Source: Lachnospiraceae bacterium UBA7729 | GTDB taxonomy: Bacteria; Bacillota; Clostridia; Lachnospirales; Lachnospiraceae | DNA length: 18,283 nucleotides | NCBI GenBank assembly: GCA_002482005.1 | Contig: DLFD01000070.1 | Span: 1 to 18,283 of the forward strand | Direction: 5' to 3' | Shown: piece by piece, positions 1 through 7,593 of the stretch | How positions within the stretch are numbered: position 1 is the first letter of the stretch | Layout of the letters: every line of letters begins with the position of its first letter | Made by a program: the position numbers and the translations under genes | Notes under the pieces: generated by a model | The model's input: the letters and a program-made list of their open reading frames with translations, nothing else | What the model was told of the DNA's origin: nothing | Database searches by the model: none

Positions 1-180
1 AAATGGTGCAGCGACAACGCTGAAAAGCCTCTTTCCGACCGGACATTCACGCGATGGCTGAGCGGAGAACAGGAGCGTTTACACATCAAATATGCGAAAA
101 ACATTGATATTGGCGGCAATAAGAGGGTCCGGGGCTATTACGGGATCAATGTTCTGGTCAATACGGACGGTTGGTTCTGA
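1..180 (+). CDS. C-terminal end of a P4/D5-type phage/plasmid primase-helicase (partial)
   Basis: An open frame enters from the left edge and stops with TGA at 178-180, giving 59 residues. It contains WCSDNAEKPLSDRTFTRWL followed by a basic stretch and GYYGINVLVN. This resembles the C-terminal winged-helix tail of P4-family primase-helicases, where a W..DN...PLS..F pattern precedes the final R..GYYGI segment. The catalytic and helicase parts lie outside the window, so the assignment rests on the tail alone. A second primase gene at 8741-9553 retains only the N-terminal part, so the two pieces may come from the same gene type, but they do not overlap and cannot be compared. Other DNA-binding tails of similar shape are possible. 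Confidence 0.55.
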   Translation, partial: KWCSDNAEKPLSDRTFTRWLSGEQERLHIKYAKNIDIGGNKRVRGYYGINVLVNTDGWF

Positions 181-451
181 CGGAACAGAACGAGGCGGTG
201 AGGCGCTGAGGCGGCACTTTTCCAACTCCTTATATATATTTTATCTCCATGGGTGGGTACATCTTTTTTCAATATAAGATTTGAAACGTAATGCCTACCG
301 CCTCAGAAGTGGCAAAACCCCAGTAAAATACAGCGTTTCAGGACAAGGCACATCCCCTCCTGAACCGCCTCATAACCGCCACGGACAAAACAGCCGGGAC
401 AGGAGAAAGGACGACACCTTCTTCCTGTCCTGTTTCTTATGGAGGCATCAG
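181..451. other. Gene-free stretch with CCGCCTC-type repeats between primase and small ORF
   Basis: No convincing gene is seen here. The stretch holds CTGAGGCGG at 206-214 and its exact reverse complement CCGCCTCAG at 298-306. A further GAGGCGGT lies at 192-199, and ACCGCCTCA at 364-372. An AT-rich TATATATATT run lies near 231-240. The repeats could be protein-binding sites or structural elements, but nothing visible decides this. Confidence 0.35.
398..429 (+). terminator. Imperfect stem-loop just upstream of the TnpW-like gene
   Basis: GACAGGA at 398-404 pairs with TCCTGTC at 423-429. The stem continues inward through AAGG/CCTT after a two-base mismatch. The T-rich tail TGTTTCTT follows. 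It may terminate transcription coming from the primase or act as an attenuator before the ORF at 452, whose Shine-Dalgarno starts 12 bases later. The T-run is weak, so terminator function is uncertain. Confidence 0.4.
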
Positions 452-610
452 ATGGAACAGAACGAAATCAGGAAGGAAGACTATGAGAAGGGCGGGGAGG
501 TCACCTCCGCCCCGATGAAACAGGAGTATCGGGTCAGCTTTTTCTTCAGGAAGGATAAAGGGAAAACTCTGGAACAGAAGATCAAGGAAATCATCCTGAA
601 GGAAACGTGA
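452..610 (+). CDS. Small TnpW-like mobile-element protein
   Basis: A 52-residue acidic/basic protein begins at ATG 452, with GGAGG at 441-445 six bases upstream. The frame stays open further upstream but without a ribosome binding site, so this start is preferred. The C-terminal half, YRVSFFFRKDKGKTLEQKIK, has the pattern of TnpW-family proteins (a short beta strand pair and a conserved T-L-E-x-K-I-K helix) carried by conjugative transposons of clostridia. The function of that family is not known to me. It follows the primase tail, which fits an element backbone. The family call is by pattern recognition and moderate only. Confidence 0.5.
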   Translation: MEQNEIRKEDYEKGGEVTSAPMKQEYRVSFFFRKDKGKTLEQKIKEIILKET

Positions 611-647
611 TGGATTTACGGGCTAACGCAATATCGGGAATAGATGT

Positions 648-653
648 TATAAT
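648..653 (+). promoter_or_regulatory. Candidate -10 box for the restriction-modification operon
   Basis: A perfect TATAAT lies 113 bases before the methyltransferase start in an otherwise gene-free gap (611-765). No good -35 hexamer is found 16-18 bases upstream, so the promoter call is weak. It is the only consensus -10 box I noted in this gap. Confidence 0.3.
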
Positions 654-733
654 AATCTATCTGTGTAAGTATTCAGACAGCTAGATTAACATGAGACAAG
701 ATCACTGCAACGCTGCGGCGCTATCCGCTGTGA

Positions 734-747
734 ACGTCGGACGACGT
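734..747. promoter_or_regulatory. Dyad ACGTC-GGAC-GACGT before the methyltransferase start
   Basis: A 5-bp perfect inverted repeat with a 4-bp spacer ends eight bases before the AAAGGAG Shine-Dalgarno (755-761) of the methyltransferase. Short dyads in this position serve as operators for autoregulated methyltransferases or controller proteins in some restriction-modification systems. No controller gene is visible, so its role here is inference. Confidence 0.25.
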
Positions 748-765
748 ATAAACCAAAGGAGTTAG

Positions 766-1824
766 ATGCAGAAACATACATATCAGCTGGGGGAGCTTTA
801 CTGCGGACCGGGCGGCCTTGCGTATGGGGCTCTTACGGCAACGAGTGATGATGGCCTACTGTCTATCAACCATGCCTGGGCAAATGATTATGACCATGAT
901 ACATGCTTAACGTACCGGAAAAATATCTGTCCTGAAAATCCGGACTCTGTGCATGAAGGTGATGTACGAGACTTGGATATAAAGAGCCTTGGAAAAATCG
1001 ATGCATTTGCGTATGGATTTCCCTGCAATTCATTTTCGCAAGTTGGAGAGCACCAGGGTATGGCAAATGCGAAGTTCGGTCAGCTCTACTGGTATGGCGT
1101 AGAGGTTCTCAGAACCTACCAGCCAGATTGGTTTATAGCTGAGAATGTATCTGGTATCAGAAGCGCAGGTGGAAATGATTTCCAGATCATCCTTCAAGAC
1201 ATGCGTGAGTCCGGGTATAAGCTGACTACAAACCTATACAAGGCGGAGGAGTATGGAGTCCCTCAGATGCGTCACAGGGTAATCATTGTGGGGATCCGTG
1301 ATGATCTTGATGTGGATTTCAAAGTGCCAAGTACGATTCCGTATCAGGGGACGGATGTATCAGCCCGGACAGCTCTTGAGAACATCCCCGAAGATGCGCC
1401 GAATAATGAGGTTAGAAAGCTTTCAGAAAAAGTTGTGCGGCGACTTTCTTACATAAAGCCTGGGGAGAATGTCTGGAAAGCGGAAGAACACGGTCTTCCT
1501 GAAGAGCTCAGAATAAAGACGAGAACAAAAATCTCGCAGATTTACCGTAAACTTGATCCAGACAGACCAAGCTATACGATTACAGCCGCAGGCGGTGGCG
1601 GAACATTCGGCTACCATTGGACGAATAGAGAACTCACCAACAGGGAAAGGGCGAGGATACAAACATTCCCTGATTCCTATGAGTTCGTTGGAAAATACAG
1701 TTCCGTGAGAAAACAGATTGGTATGGCAGTTCCGTGCAGGCTTTCACATATTGTAACGACTGCAATCCTAAACAGTTTTGCTGGTATTGAGTATCCTTGG
1801 GTCTTACCTAATCTACAGGAGTAA
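766..1824 (+). CDS. C5-cytosine DNA methyltransferase (type II R-M)
   Basis: This 352-residue protein should transfer a methyl group from S-adenosylmethionine to C5 of cytosine in a specific site. The ordered motifs are visible: motif I GELYCGPGGLAYGA at residues 9-22, motif IV GFPCNSFS with catalytic Cys87, motif VI ENV at 126-128, motif VIII Q167-x-R169-x-R171, motif IX RPSYTITA, and motif X QIGMAVP (the GNAVP equivalent). Motif IV has PCN where many members have PCQ. The target recognition region lies between motifs VIII and IX, roughly residues 190-270. The length is ordinary for a single-domain enzyme. AAAGGAG precedes the ATG. The endonuclease gene follows after only five bases, and a Vsr gene after that, so it should protect host DNA from the nuclease and create the 5-methylcytosine whose deamination Vsr repairs. 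The target site cannot be read from sequence. Confidence 0.95.
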   Translation: MQKHTYQLGELYCGPGGLAYGALTATSDDGLLSINHAWANDYDHDTCLTYRKNICPENPDSVHEGDVRDLDIKSLGKIDAFAYGFPCNSFSQVGEHQGMANAKFGQLYWYGVEVLRTYQPDWFIAENVSGIRSAGGNDFQIILQDMRESGYKLTTNLYKAEEYGVPQMRHRVIIVGIRDDLDVDFKVPSTIPYQGTDVSARTALENIPEDAPNNEVRKLSEKVVRRLSYIKPGENVWKAEEHGLPEELRIKTRTKISQIYRKLDPDRPSYTITAAGGGGTFGYHWTNRELTNRERARIQTFPDSYEFVGKYSSVRKQIGMAVPCRLSHIVTTAILNSFAGIEYPWVLPNLQE

Positions 1825-1829
1825 GGATT

Positions 1830-3377
1830 ATGTATAATCACTGGTTCGTGTCGAGACAGAAGCGCAGACTTACAATGGTATATCCTGCCCTTATTTCGTT
1901 TAGTGGACTCTGTGTAGGTAAGGAGTGGTCAGGCAATACAGAACTTCAGTTAAAGCTGGAAGATGAGCTTCAGAGCCATGATATCACCCAGCATGGAACG
2001 CTAAGGGCAAGAAGAGTTGGCACTGGCGGTGGAGGAATACGGACCCTGTTCAAGGAACTCAAAGACTTAGGTTTGGTATTCCTTGAAGACGAGAACGGCA
2101 GATGCCAGCTGACTCTGATGGGTGAAGATATTGTTAAAAACAAAATCTCTTTTGCAGATGCAATGAGACACCAGCTTCAGAGATACCAGTACCCGTCTGC
2201 AACGAGCTGGAAGGGTTCAGGAAGTGTAAGCCATGATTTCAAGGTCCATCCTTTCCAGTTCATTTTCCGCCTGCTCCGTGATCCACGGATGAATGGAAAG
2301 CTGATGCAGGATGAGATGCGCTATATCGTTATCCATTACGCGAAGTCAGACAGCCAAGCTTGTATTGATGAGGTTGTCTCTTATATCCTGAAATACAGGG
2401 CTTCCAAGGAACTTCCTCAGCCAATCAATGACGAGAAGAAAACGTACGATAACATCGCAAACACTTTCTTCAACTACATTACATTGACGCAGTATGTTGA
2501 TAGAGGCGTAGGAATGCTTCTGGTCAGACAGGGAGCAGAGCAGAAGATTGATGCGTTTATCGAAGCTTCACCCAAATTTATTCCACATCCCGAGGACAGT
2601 GAGATTTATCAGAGAGCATTCGGTAGAGGAAATCAGGCAAAAGACCTGAGAGATTTCAACAAGAACTACTCGAAGACTCAAAAGGAGCTATACGAGGCAC
2701 TGATCCGTAGAGCGTATGTCCAGCTTGCACTCTCTAGACCTATCAGCGGCATCACACATGACCTTGTAATTACAATTAGCGATGAAACAGGAGTTGACCA
2801 GAAGAAGGTTGAGAACTTCCTTGTTGAAAATTACTCCAAAGGTAATGTTGACGACTTTTTTGTTAATTACAGGGAGCTGGCGCATCTTGGCCGATCAGGT
2901 GCTGCAGACTTTGAAAGAGCTACCTGCGAAATTTTCAAAGACATCTTCAAGATGAAAGTAAAGCATGTCGGATCTATTGGGAATACTCCGGATGTATATG
3001 TTGAATCATCTGAAGAAGGCTTTTGCGGTATCTTGGACAATAAAGCCTATGATAATGGATACAGCATTTCCGGTGATCATGAGCGGGTCATGAAGGATGT
3101 TTACATCCCAAATGTTCACAGCTATGGCGGATCCGATTATCCGCTTGCTTTCTTCTCATATATCTCAGGGTCATTCGGGGTAAATATCAACAGCCAGTTG
3201 AAAAAACTGCACGAGGAGACTGGGATTGATGGTTCTGCTATGCCTGTTGATCTGCTGGTAGACTTTGCTGAAGACTATAACGAGAAGGGCTACACTCACA
3301 AGGATATCAGAAGAATCTTCTCTGTGAATCGAGAAGTCTTGCTGTCCGATATTGAACAGCTTCCCAGTCATGGATGA
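1830..3377 (+). CDS. AlwI/FokI-type type IIS restriction endonuclease
   Basis: This 515-residue protein begins NHWFVSRQKRRL and carries GTGGGGIRT near residue 65, both typical of the AlwI restriction endonuclease family. The N-terminal two thirds should recognise DNA. The C-terminal part (about residue 360 on) resembles the FokI cleavage domain: an acidic helix, TPDVYV with Asp388, then ILDNKAYDNGYS with Asp403 and Lys405. That is the PD-D-x-K nuclease core, with the D-x-K spacing of FokI. Later segments (FFSYISGSF, a helix, and YTHKDIRRIF near the end) also follow the FokI order. The enzyme is expected to cut outside an asymmetric site. It starts five bases after the methyltransferase stop, with an AGGAG-AAGG Shine-Dalgarno, and its last eight bases overlap the Vsr gene. 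The oddity is its partner: AlwI and FokI themselves work with adenine methyltransferases, whereas this one sits beside a C5 enzyme. Confidence 0.88.
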   Translation: MYNHWFVSRQKRRLTMVYPALISFSGLCVGKEWSGNTELQLKLEDELQSHDITQHGTLRARRVGTGGGGIRTLFKELKDLGLVFLEDENGRCQLTLMGEDIVKNKISFADAMRHQLQRYQYPSATSWKGSGSVSHDFKVHPFQFIFRLLRDPRMNGKLMQDEMRYIVIHYAKSDSQACIDEVVSYILKYRASKELPQPINDEKKTYDNIANTFFNYITLTQYVDRGVGMLLVRQGAEQKIDAFIEASPKFIPHPEDSEIYQRAFGRGNQAKDLRDFNKNYSKTQKELYEALIRRAYVQLALSRPISGITHDLVITISDETGVDQKKVENFLVENYSKGNVDDFFVNYRELAHLGRSGAADFERATCEIFKDIFKMKVKHVGSIGNTPDVYVESSEEGFCGILDNKAYDNGYSISGDHERVMKDVYIPNVHSYGGSDYPLAFFSYISGSFGVNINSQLKKLHEETGIDGSAMPVDLLVDFAEDYNEKGYTHKDIRRIFSVNREVLLSDIEQLPSHG

Positions 3378-3837
3378 CATGACGCCATCCCAGCGCAGGG
3401 AGAACATGAGGAGAATTCGGAGTACAGATACAAAACCCGAAATTGTCCTAAGAAAGGCGTTGTGGAAGAAGGGATATCGTTACCGGAAGAATTGGAAAGA
3501 ACTGCCGGGGAAGCCGGATATAGTTCTTACAAAGTATCACATCTGCGTTTTTGTAGACAGTGAATTCTTCCATGGAAAGGGGTATCTGTCCGATTGCAAG
3601 GGCAGAAAATATAAGAATTTGCAGGAGCAGCTCGAACATTCCACGAATCCAGACTATTGGGTAAAGAAAATTACGCGGAACATGGAGAGAGACAGAGAAG
3701 TTGATGCTTCCTTAAATGGTCTGGGATGGAAAGTTATTCGATTTTGGAGTAAAGATATTCTTCATGATCCGGATCAGTGTGTGAAATCTATTGAGGAGAT
3801 AATTTTTGACCGAACAGTATTGAAGAATTCGTATTGA
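3370..3837 (+). CDS. vsr: Vsr-type very short patch repair endonuclease
   Basis: Vsr nicks DNA 5' of the T in T:G mismatches that arise when 5-methylcytosine deaminates, limiting C-to-T mutation at methylated sites. The 155-residue product starts MDDMTPSQRRENMRRIRSTD and has the family landmarks: Glu24 in the N-terminal helix, LPGKPDIV with catalytic Asp50, FVDSEFFHGK with His68, WVKKITRNMERD, and LGWKVIRFW. ATG 3370 is chosen because the family begins M-x-x-M-T-x-x-Q-R at this spot. A TTG at 3352 would add six residues. It overlaps the endonuclease gene by eight bases, so translation is probably coupled. A Vsr linked to a C5 methyltransferase is the classical arrangement and supports C5 methylation by this system. 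Confidence 0.92.
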   Translation: MDDMTPSQRRENMRRIRSTDTKPEIVLRKALWKKGYRYRKNWKELPGKPDIVLTKYHICVFVDSEFFHGKGYLSDCKGRKYKNLQEQLEHSTNPDYWVKKITRNMERDREVDASLNGLGWKVIRFWSKDILHDPDQCVKSIEEIIFDRTVLKNSY

Positions 3838-3909
3838 TAGCAAAGTCTTTTTTAGTTTTATTGTTTTTCCTATTGGAAGTATATATAATATGTTTAATTG
3901 AGCATTCTG

Positions 3910-3938
3910 TTGACATCTGGAGAATGATTTAATCTAGT
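3910..3938 (+). promoter_or_regulatory. Promoter candidate for the coiled-coil gene
   Basis: TTGACA at 3910-3915 is a perfect -35 box. After a 17-base spacer, TCTAGT at 3933-3938 matches four of six -10 positions. It lies in the 230-base gap after vsr and about 130 bases before ATG 4068. This suggests the downstream gene is transcribed independently of the R-M operon. Confidence 0.45.
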
Positions 3939-4067
3939 TGGAATATTCGAATTATTGAGGCGGCGCAAATGAATGAGACTGGATGAAGCAAATGAAGGTA
4001 AAACAGCTAAAATCTTACTAGCATAACATTCTTCTCATTTCAAAACGTACAATTAGGAGGTTACCTT

Positions 4068-5015
4068 ATGCAGGAATTATCAGCTGAGAAAATGCCAGAT
4101 TATCTCGAACAGATTATTAATACAGAAACTTCGCTTTATCAACTTAAAAAGGTTAAGACTAAAACCGAGCAGAGGATACAACAGCTAGAATATCATATTG
4201 ACCATATTACTAAATATCCAAGTAGTAGATTAATTGGAAAACCAATTTACGCGACATTGATAAAGCCAATAGAACCTCCAAAGCCTAAAAAAGAACATAA
4301 CTGGGTGAATCATCCGACCTTATTTGGGATGATTATTCAAGGAGCCGTTGATGCTAGTCATAATGGAAAAGAGAAAGAAACATATAAACAACGACTTTCT
4401 CAGTATTATGAAGATTTGGATCGGTATAATAAGGAGAAAGAAGAACATGATCAAGCGTTTGAGCAACAAGAGCTTGAGTATAAAAAGAAAGTACAAGAAG
4501 CAAATGATCGAGATGAAAAGGATAAACATGAATATCCTATATTAATTCAGAAAGAGAATGACTTCTTAAAAGAATTAGATGAAAATATTGCAAGTACACA
4601 AGAGACATTGGACAAGCTCTATGGCCTAGATATCATCTATCCGAAATATAGAAACTTGGTAGCCATGTGCTCAATGTATGAGTATTTTGTAACTGGCCGT
4701 GTGTCACAACTAAAGGGTGCTGATGGCGCGTATAATTTATATGAATCCGAACTAAGACAAGATTTGATTATTGCTCAGCTTGATAGAATCGCTGCCGGAT
4801 TGGAGAAAATCAAGCAAAACCAATATATGCTCTATTCACAGTTATCCAAGGCAAATGAATTTTTAAGCAGCATTAGCGATGTAGCGTTCCAAACACTTGA
4901 GGTAGCAACTGATATTCGTAAAACTCAGATTTACACGAATTCCATCCTGAGTAGTATTAAAAGCAATACTGAAGCAATTAAATACATTTCTGCTGCTAAT
5001 TTACTGTTTAACTAG
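4068..5015 (+). CDS. Coiled-coil protein of unknown function in defence-type cargo
   Basis: This 315-residue protein has no signal peptide or obvious membrane segment, so it is probably cytoplasmic. Residues 1-55 form a helical segment rich in Leu, Lys and Glu. A Pro/Lys-rich linker follows around 60-85 (IKPIEPPKPKKEH), then the short hydrophobic patch HPTLFGMIIQGAVDA. About 100-190 is a long, highly charged coiled coil, and the C-terminal third is helical with a conserved-looking segment YPKYRNLVAMCSMYEYF and then DGAYNLYESELRQDLII. No catalytic motif is seen. AGGAGG sits nine bases before the ATG. The gene is AT-rich compared with the coupling-protein operon downstream, and it is bounded by a promoter candidate and two terminators. 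Its position beside a restriction-modification operon makes a defence or mobile-element role possible, but that is guilt by association only. I do not recognise the family. Confidence 0.85.
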   Translation: MQELSAEKMPDYLEQIINTETSLYQLKKVKTKTEQRIQQLEYHIDHITKYPSSRLIGKPIYATLIKPIEPPKPKKEHNWVNHPTLFGMIIQGAVDASHNGKEKETYKQRLSQYYEDLDRYNKEKEEHDQAFEQQELEYKKKVQEANDRDEKDKHEYPILIQKENDFLKELDENIASTQETLDKLYGLDIIYPKYRNLVAMCSMYEYFVTGRVSQLKGADGAYNLYESELRQDLIIAQLDRIAAGLEKIKQNQYMLYSQLSKANEFLSSISDVAFQTLEVATDIRKTQIYTNSILSSIKSNTEAIKYISAANLLFN

Positions 5016-5037
5016 ATCAAAGAAATTAACACACTGA

Positions 5038-5074
5038 AAGAGGGACCATCGTTTACAATGGCCGCCTCTTTTTT
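5038..5074 (+). terminator. Intrinsic terminator after the coiled-coil gene
   Basis: AAGAGG at 5038-5043 pairs with CCTCTT at 5065-5070, and CCAT pairs with ATGG inside. A TTTTTT run covers the 3' end. It lies 23 bases past the stop codon of the coiled-coil gene. Confidence 0.75.
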
Positions 5075-5252
5075 AGTCGAACTGAAATCACGATGAACGT
5101 AAATAGTAACTCAAGCGTGATAGAACAGGCTTGTTCGTCTAATAGACTTACCTTTTGCCAGAATCGCTCTTCCAATCATTCACTAAGGGATTCGTTCTAA
5201 GGTCATAATATTGAGATTTTATAGTAACTGAAGAATATTAACAGTCAGACCC
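5075..5252. other. Gene-free AT-rich spacer between two terminators
   Basis: No gene is seen here. The only notable items are an ATAGTAACT string present twice (near 5102 and 5222) and an imperfect dyad GAACA-GGCT-TGTTC near 5122. Neither could be tied to a function. Confidence 0.4.
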
Positions 5253-5287
5253 AAAAGACGATTAGCTATATAGGCTAGTCGTCTTTT
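5253..5287. terminator. Strong stem-loop with flanking A and T runs at the right edge of the cargo block
   Basis: AAAAGACGATTAGC at 5253-5266 pairs with GCTAGTCGTCTTTT at 5274-5287, a 14-bp stem with one wobble pair and a 7-base loop. The A and T runs at both ends allow termination on either strand. It ends 18 bases before recognisable coupling-protein coding sequence begins, so it marks the right limit of the inserted cargo. Confidence 0.75.
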
Positions 5288-5316
5288 GTCTTGACAAAAA
5301 CTCTCCGAAAGGAGAG

Positions 5317-6975
5317 TTGCTCCATCGGCTAGGCGGGATCCTGGAGCTCCACGGATACCGTGTAATCTCCTTCAACCTGATCGATCCGGACAAGTCGGAC
5401 GGCTACAACCCCTTCGACTATATCCGTTCGGACAATGACATCATCAAGCTGGTGACGAACATCATGTCCAACACGAAGCCCAAGGGTCAGAACGGCGGGG
5501 ATCCCTTCTGGGACAACGCGCTGTCCCTGTATCTTCAGGCAGTCATGTCCTACGTCTGGTATGAGTCGCCCAAGCAGGGAAAGAAGGCCACGATCCGGGA
5601 GATGTTGAACCTCCTGAACCTGGCCAAGGTCTCCGATGACGAGACGAAGAAGTCCGGCCTGGACCGCCTGATGGAGGTCCTCCCGGATGACCATCCGGCC
5701 AAGGTCGCCTACAAGAAGGTCGTCTCCGGCGCCGCGGACACGGTACGGTCCATCATCATTTCCGCGCACGCGAGGCTTGCCTTCCTGCAGAACCCGAAGA
5801 TCCTCAACATCCTGGATCACGACGACATGGACATCCGGGCGATCGGGGAAGGAGTCTATGAGAACCCGGACCGCAAGACCGCCCTGTTCTGCGTCATCCC
5901 GGACAACGACAAGTCCTACAACTTTCTGGTAGGTGTGTTGTACAGCCAGATTTTCCAGGAGCTGTACTATATCGCGGACTTCAAATACGGCGGAAGTCTC
6001 CCCATCCATACCGCGTTCTGGATGGATGAGTTCGCGAATGTCGCATTGCCGGATGACTTCACGAAGATCATTTCGACGATGCGAAGCCGCAATATCTCCT
6101 GCAACATCATCCTGCAGAACAAGGCCCAGCTGCAGGCCCTGTTCAAGGATGAATGGCAGTCGATCATCGGCAACGCCGATACCATGATCTACCTTGGCGG
6201 AAATGAAGCTGAGACGCACAAGTACATGACGGAGATGCTGGGCAAGTTCACCATCAACAAGCAGTCCGAAGGGGAGTCGCTCGGGAAGAACGGGTCCAGC
6301 AGTCACAACTATGACGTTCTGGGCAGGGAGCTCATGACTCCGGATGAGGTCCGGAGGATGGACAAGAGGAAATGCCTGGTCTTCATCAGGGGCTGCAATC
6401 CGATCATCGACGACAAATATGACACGCTCCATTGCGAAGGTTTCAAAGTCATGAACGCCCTCGGAGAATATAAAGGCCATAAGGATTGGGAACAGCTGGA
6501 AGACCAGGGCAGTTTTCATTTCTATCTGGAAGGACAGGGTACCGGGGGGAAGACGGACTCCTATCACTACCAGATCGAGAACTATCATGGAGTCTTCGCG
6601 GAATCCTCCTGCTTTGACAGTCTGGCGAAATGTCCGCAGCAGCCGGGCATCCTTGTGGGGACGGAGAAACTTGGTGCTTACCGCAGGAAGAGTCAGAACG
6701 ATGACGGGAGTATACAGGAAAGCGATGTCCTTCCGGCATTTGACATGGTTCACCCGGTTACTGTCAACGCCGGAGGCGGCATCATGCGCAAGTATCCGCT
6801 GATCGGGTACCTGGATGACGGCAGCCTGGTCGAGATGACGGAGGCGGAGTGCGAAGACTTCTTCCGCAAGGGGAACCGGAGCTTTACCAGAAAGCCCGCG
6901 TCAGGTCCGTACGGCAGGCAGGTCCCACAGGGGCAGAAAGCAAAGAAAACAGAGGAGGAAAGCAGCAATGCATGA
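5317..6975 (+). CDS. TraG/VirD4-type conjugative coupling protein, N-terminally truncated
   Basis: Type IV coupling proteins are membrane ATPases that hand relaxase-bound DNA to the mating channel. Present here is the region after the Walker A loop: in-frame PKGELLHRLGGIL from 5305, ISFNLIDPDKSDGYNPFDYI, Walker B FWMDEFANV with Asp237-Glu238, STMRSRNISCNIILQNKAQL, and the YLGGNEAETHKYM segment of the C-terminal lobe. The N-terminal membrane helices and the Walker A motif are missing; a full-length family member would have roughly 200 more residues. The TTG at 5317 is only the first available start, and the preceding codons PKGE are already conserved family sequence, so the gene was cut at about 5302-5305. 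Activity is therefore unlikely. The gene overlaps the next one by eight bases, as in an operon. It is much more GC-rich than the DNA before 5300. Confidence 0.88.
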   Translation: MLHRLGGILELHGYRVISFNLIDPDKSDGYNPFDYIRSDNDIIKLVTNIMSNTKPKGQNGGDPFWDNALSLYLQAVMSYVWYESPKQGKKATIREMLNLLNLAKVSDDETKKSGLDRLMEVLPDDHPAKVAYKKVVSGAADTVRSIIISAHARLAFLQNPKILNILDHDDMDIRAIGEGVYENPDRKTALFCVIPDNDKSYNFLVGVLYSQIFQELYYIADFKYGGSLPIHTAFWMDEFANVALPDDFTKIISTMRSRNISCNIILQNKAQLQALFKDEWQSIIGNADTMIYLGGNEAETHKYMTEMLGKFTINKQSEGESLGKNGSSSHNYDVLGRELMTPDEVRRMDKRKCLVFIRGCNPIIDDKYDTLHCEGFKVMNALGEYKGHKDWEQLEDQGSFHFYLEGQGTGGKTDSYHYQIENYHGVFAESSCFDSLAKCPQQPGILVGTEKLGAYRRKSQNDDGSIQESDVLPAFDMVHPVTVNAGGGIMRKYPLIGYLDDGSLVEMTEAECEDFFRKGNRSFTRKPASGPYGRQVPQGQKAKKTEEESSNA

Positions 6976-7564
6976 GATCGAATACCTGACGGAGAAGGAT
7001 CTCCAGTATTTCAGGAAGAAAGCCGCGAACGGAGAACCTGTCTATATCCTTCATCTGGACCCGGAAGTCCTGATGAATCTTGATGCCGATTCACTGGGGA
7101 AGGATGAAGAAGATGGGGAGATGACCGCAGAGGAGATGTCCTACTGGCTCTCGCGTCACCACGCCCTGATCTCTGAGAAAGAAGCGGAAGAGCGGGCTCA
7201 GGAAAGACAAAAGGAGAAGGAGGCTGCGGATGCCGGGAGTGGCAAGGCCGGTGGCAGCAAGACCGGAGGCACCAAAGCCAGAAAAGACGGATCATTTTCA
7301 CAGGAAGAAAAACCGGACCCGCCGCAGCCGTCGGCAAGGGAACTGTTCCTGCAGCAACTGAAGAAGGGTGAATTCTCCACGATGGAGTCTTACATCCTTC
7401 AGGACGCTGTCGGCAGCGGCTTTACAGATTCCGCACTTCTTGCGCTCTGCACCTACAAGGGAGACCCGGAAGCTATGATGAAATATTATTCGGCCGTCAT
7501 GAAGAAGATGAGGGAAGAAGACGCTGCAGGGGAGGATGACTCGTCCGGTGGAGATGTAGCTTAG
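6968..7564 (+). CDS. Charged hypothetical protein of the conjugation operon
   Basis: This 198-residue soluble protein starts inside the coupling-protein stop overlap (ATGCATGA). Residues 1-65 form an ordered-looking N-terminal domain (IEYLTEKDLQYFRKKAANG, then YILHLDPEVLMNL). A Lys/Glu/Gly-rich, probably disordered linker runs from about 75 to 120. A helical C-terminal domain follows (ARELFLQQLKKGEFSTMESY, then ALCTYKGDPEAMMKYYSAVM). I do not recognise the family. The operon position between a coupling protein and an ArdC-like gene suggests a role in element transfer or maintenance, without further evidence. Confidence 0.8.
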   Translation: MHEIEYLTEKDLQYFRKKAANGEPVYILHLDPEVLMNLDADSLGKDEEDGEMTAEEMSYWLSRHHALISEKEAEERAQERQKEKEAADAGSGKAGGSKTGGTKARKDGSFSQEEKPDPPQPSARELFLQQLKKGEFSTMESYILQDAVGSGFTDSALLALCTYKGDPEAMMKYYSAVMKKMREEDAAGEDDSSGGDVA

Positions 7565-7593
7565 TAACAGGTATAGAAATAGTCACAGGTCAG

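Noticed and set aside
5122..5136. GAACA-GGCT-TGTTC as a LexA box
   Set aside because: The Gram-positive LexA box needs GAAC and GTTC separated by four bases. Here the separation is six, and no SOS-type gene follows.
5329..6753. Long 474-codon open frame on the minus strand opposite the coupling-protein gene
   Set aside because: It is a mirror of GC-rich codons. It is full of Val, Arg and Asp without domain motifs, and the plus strand has unmistakable coupling-protein motifs over the same bases.
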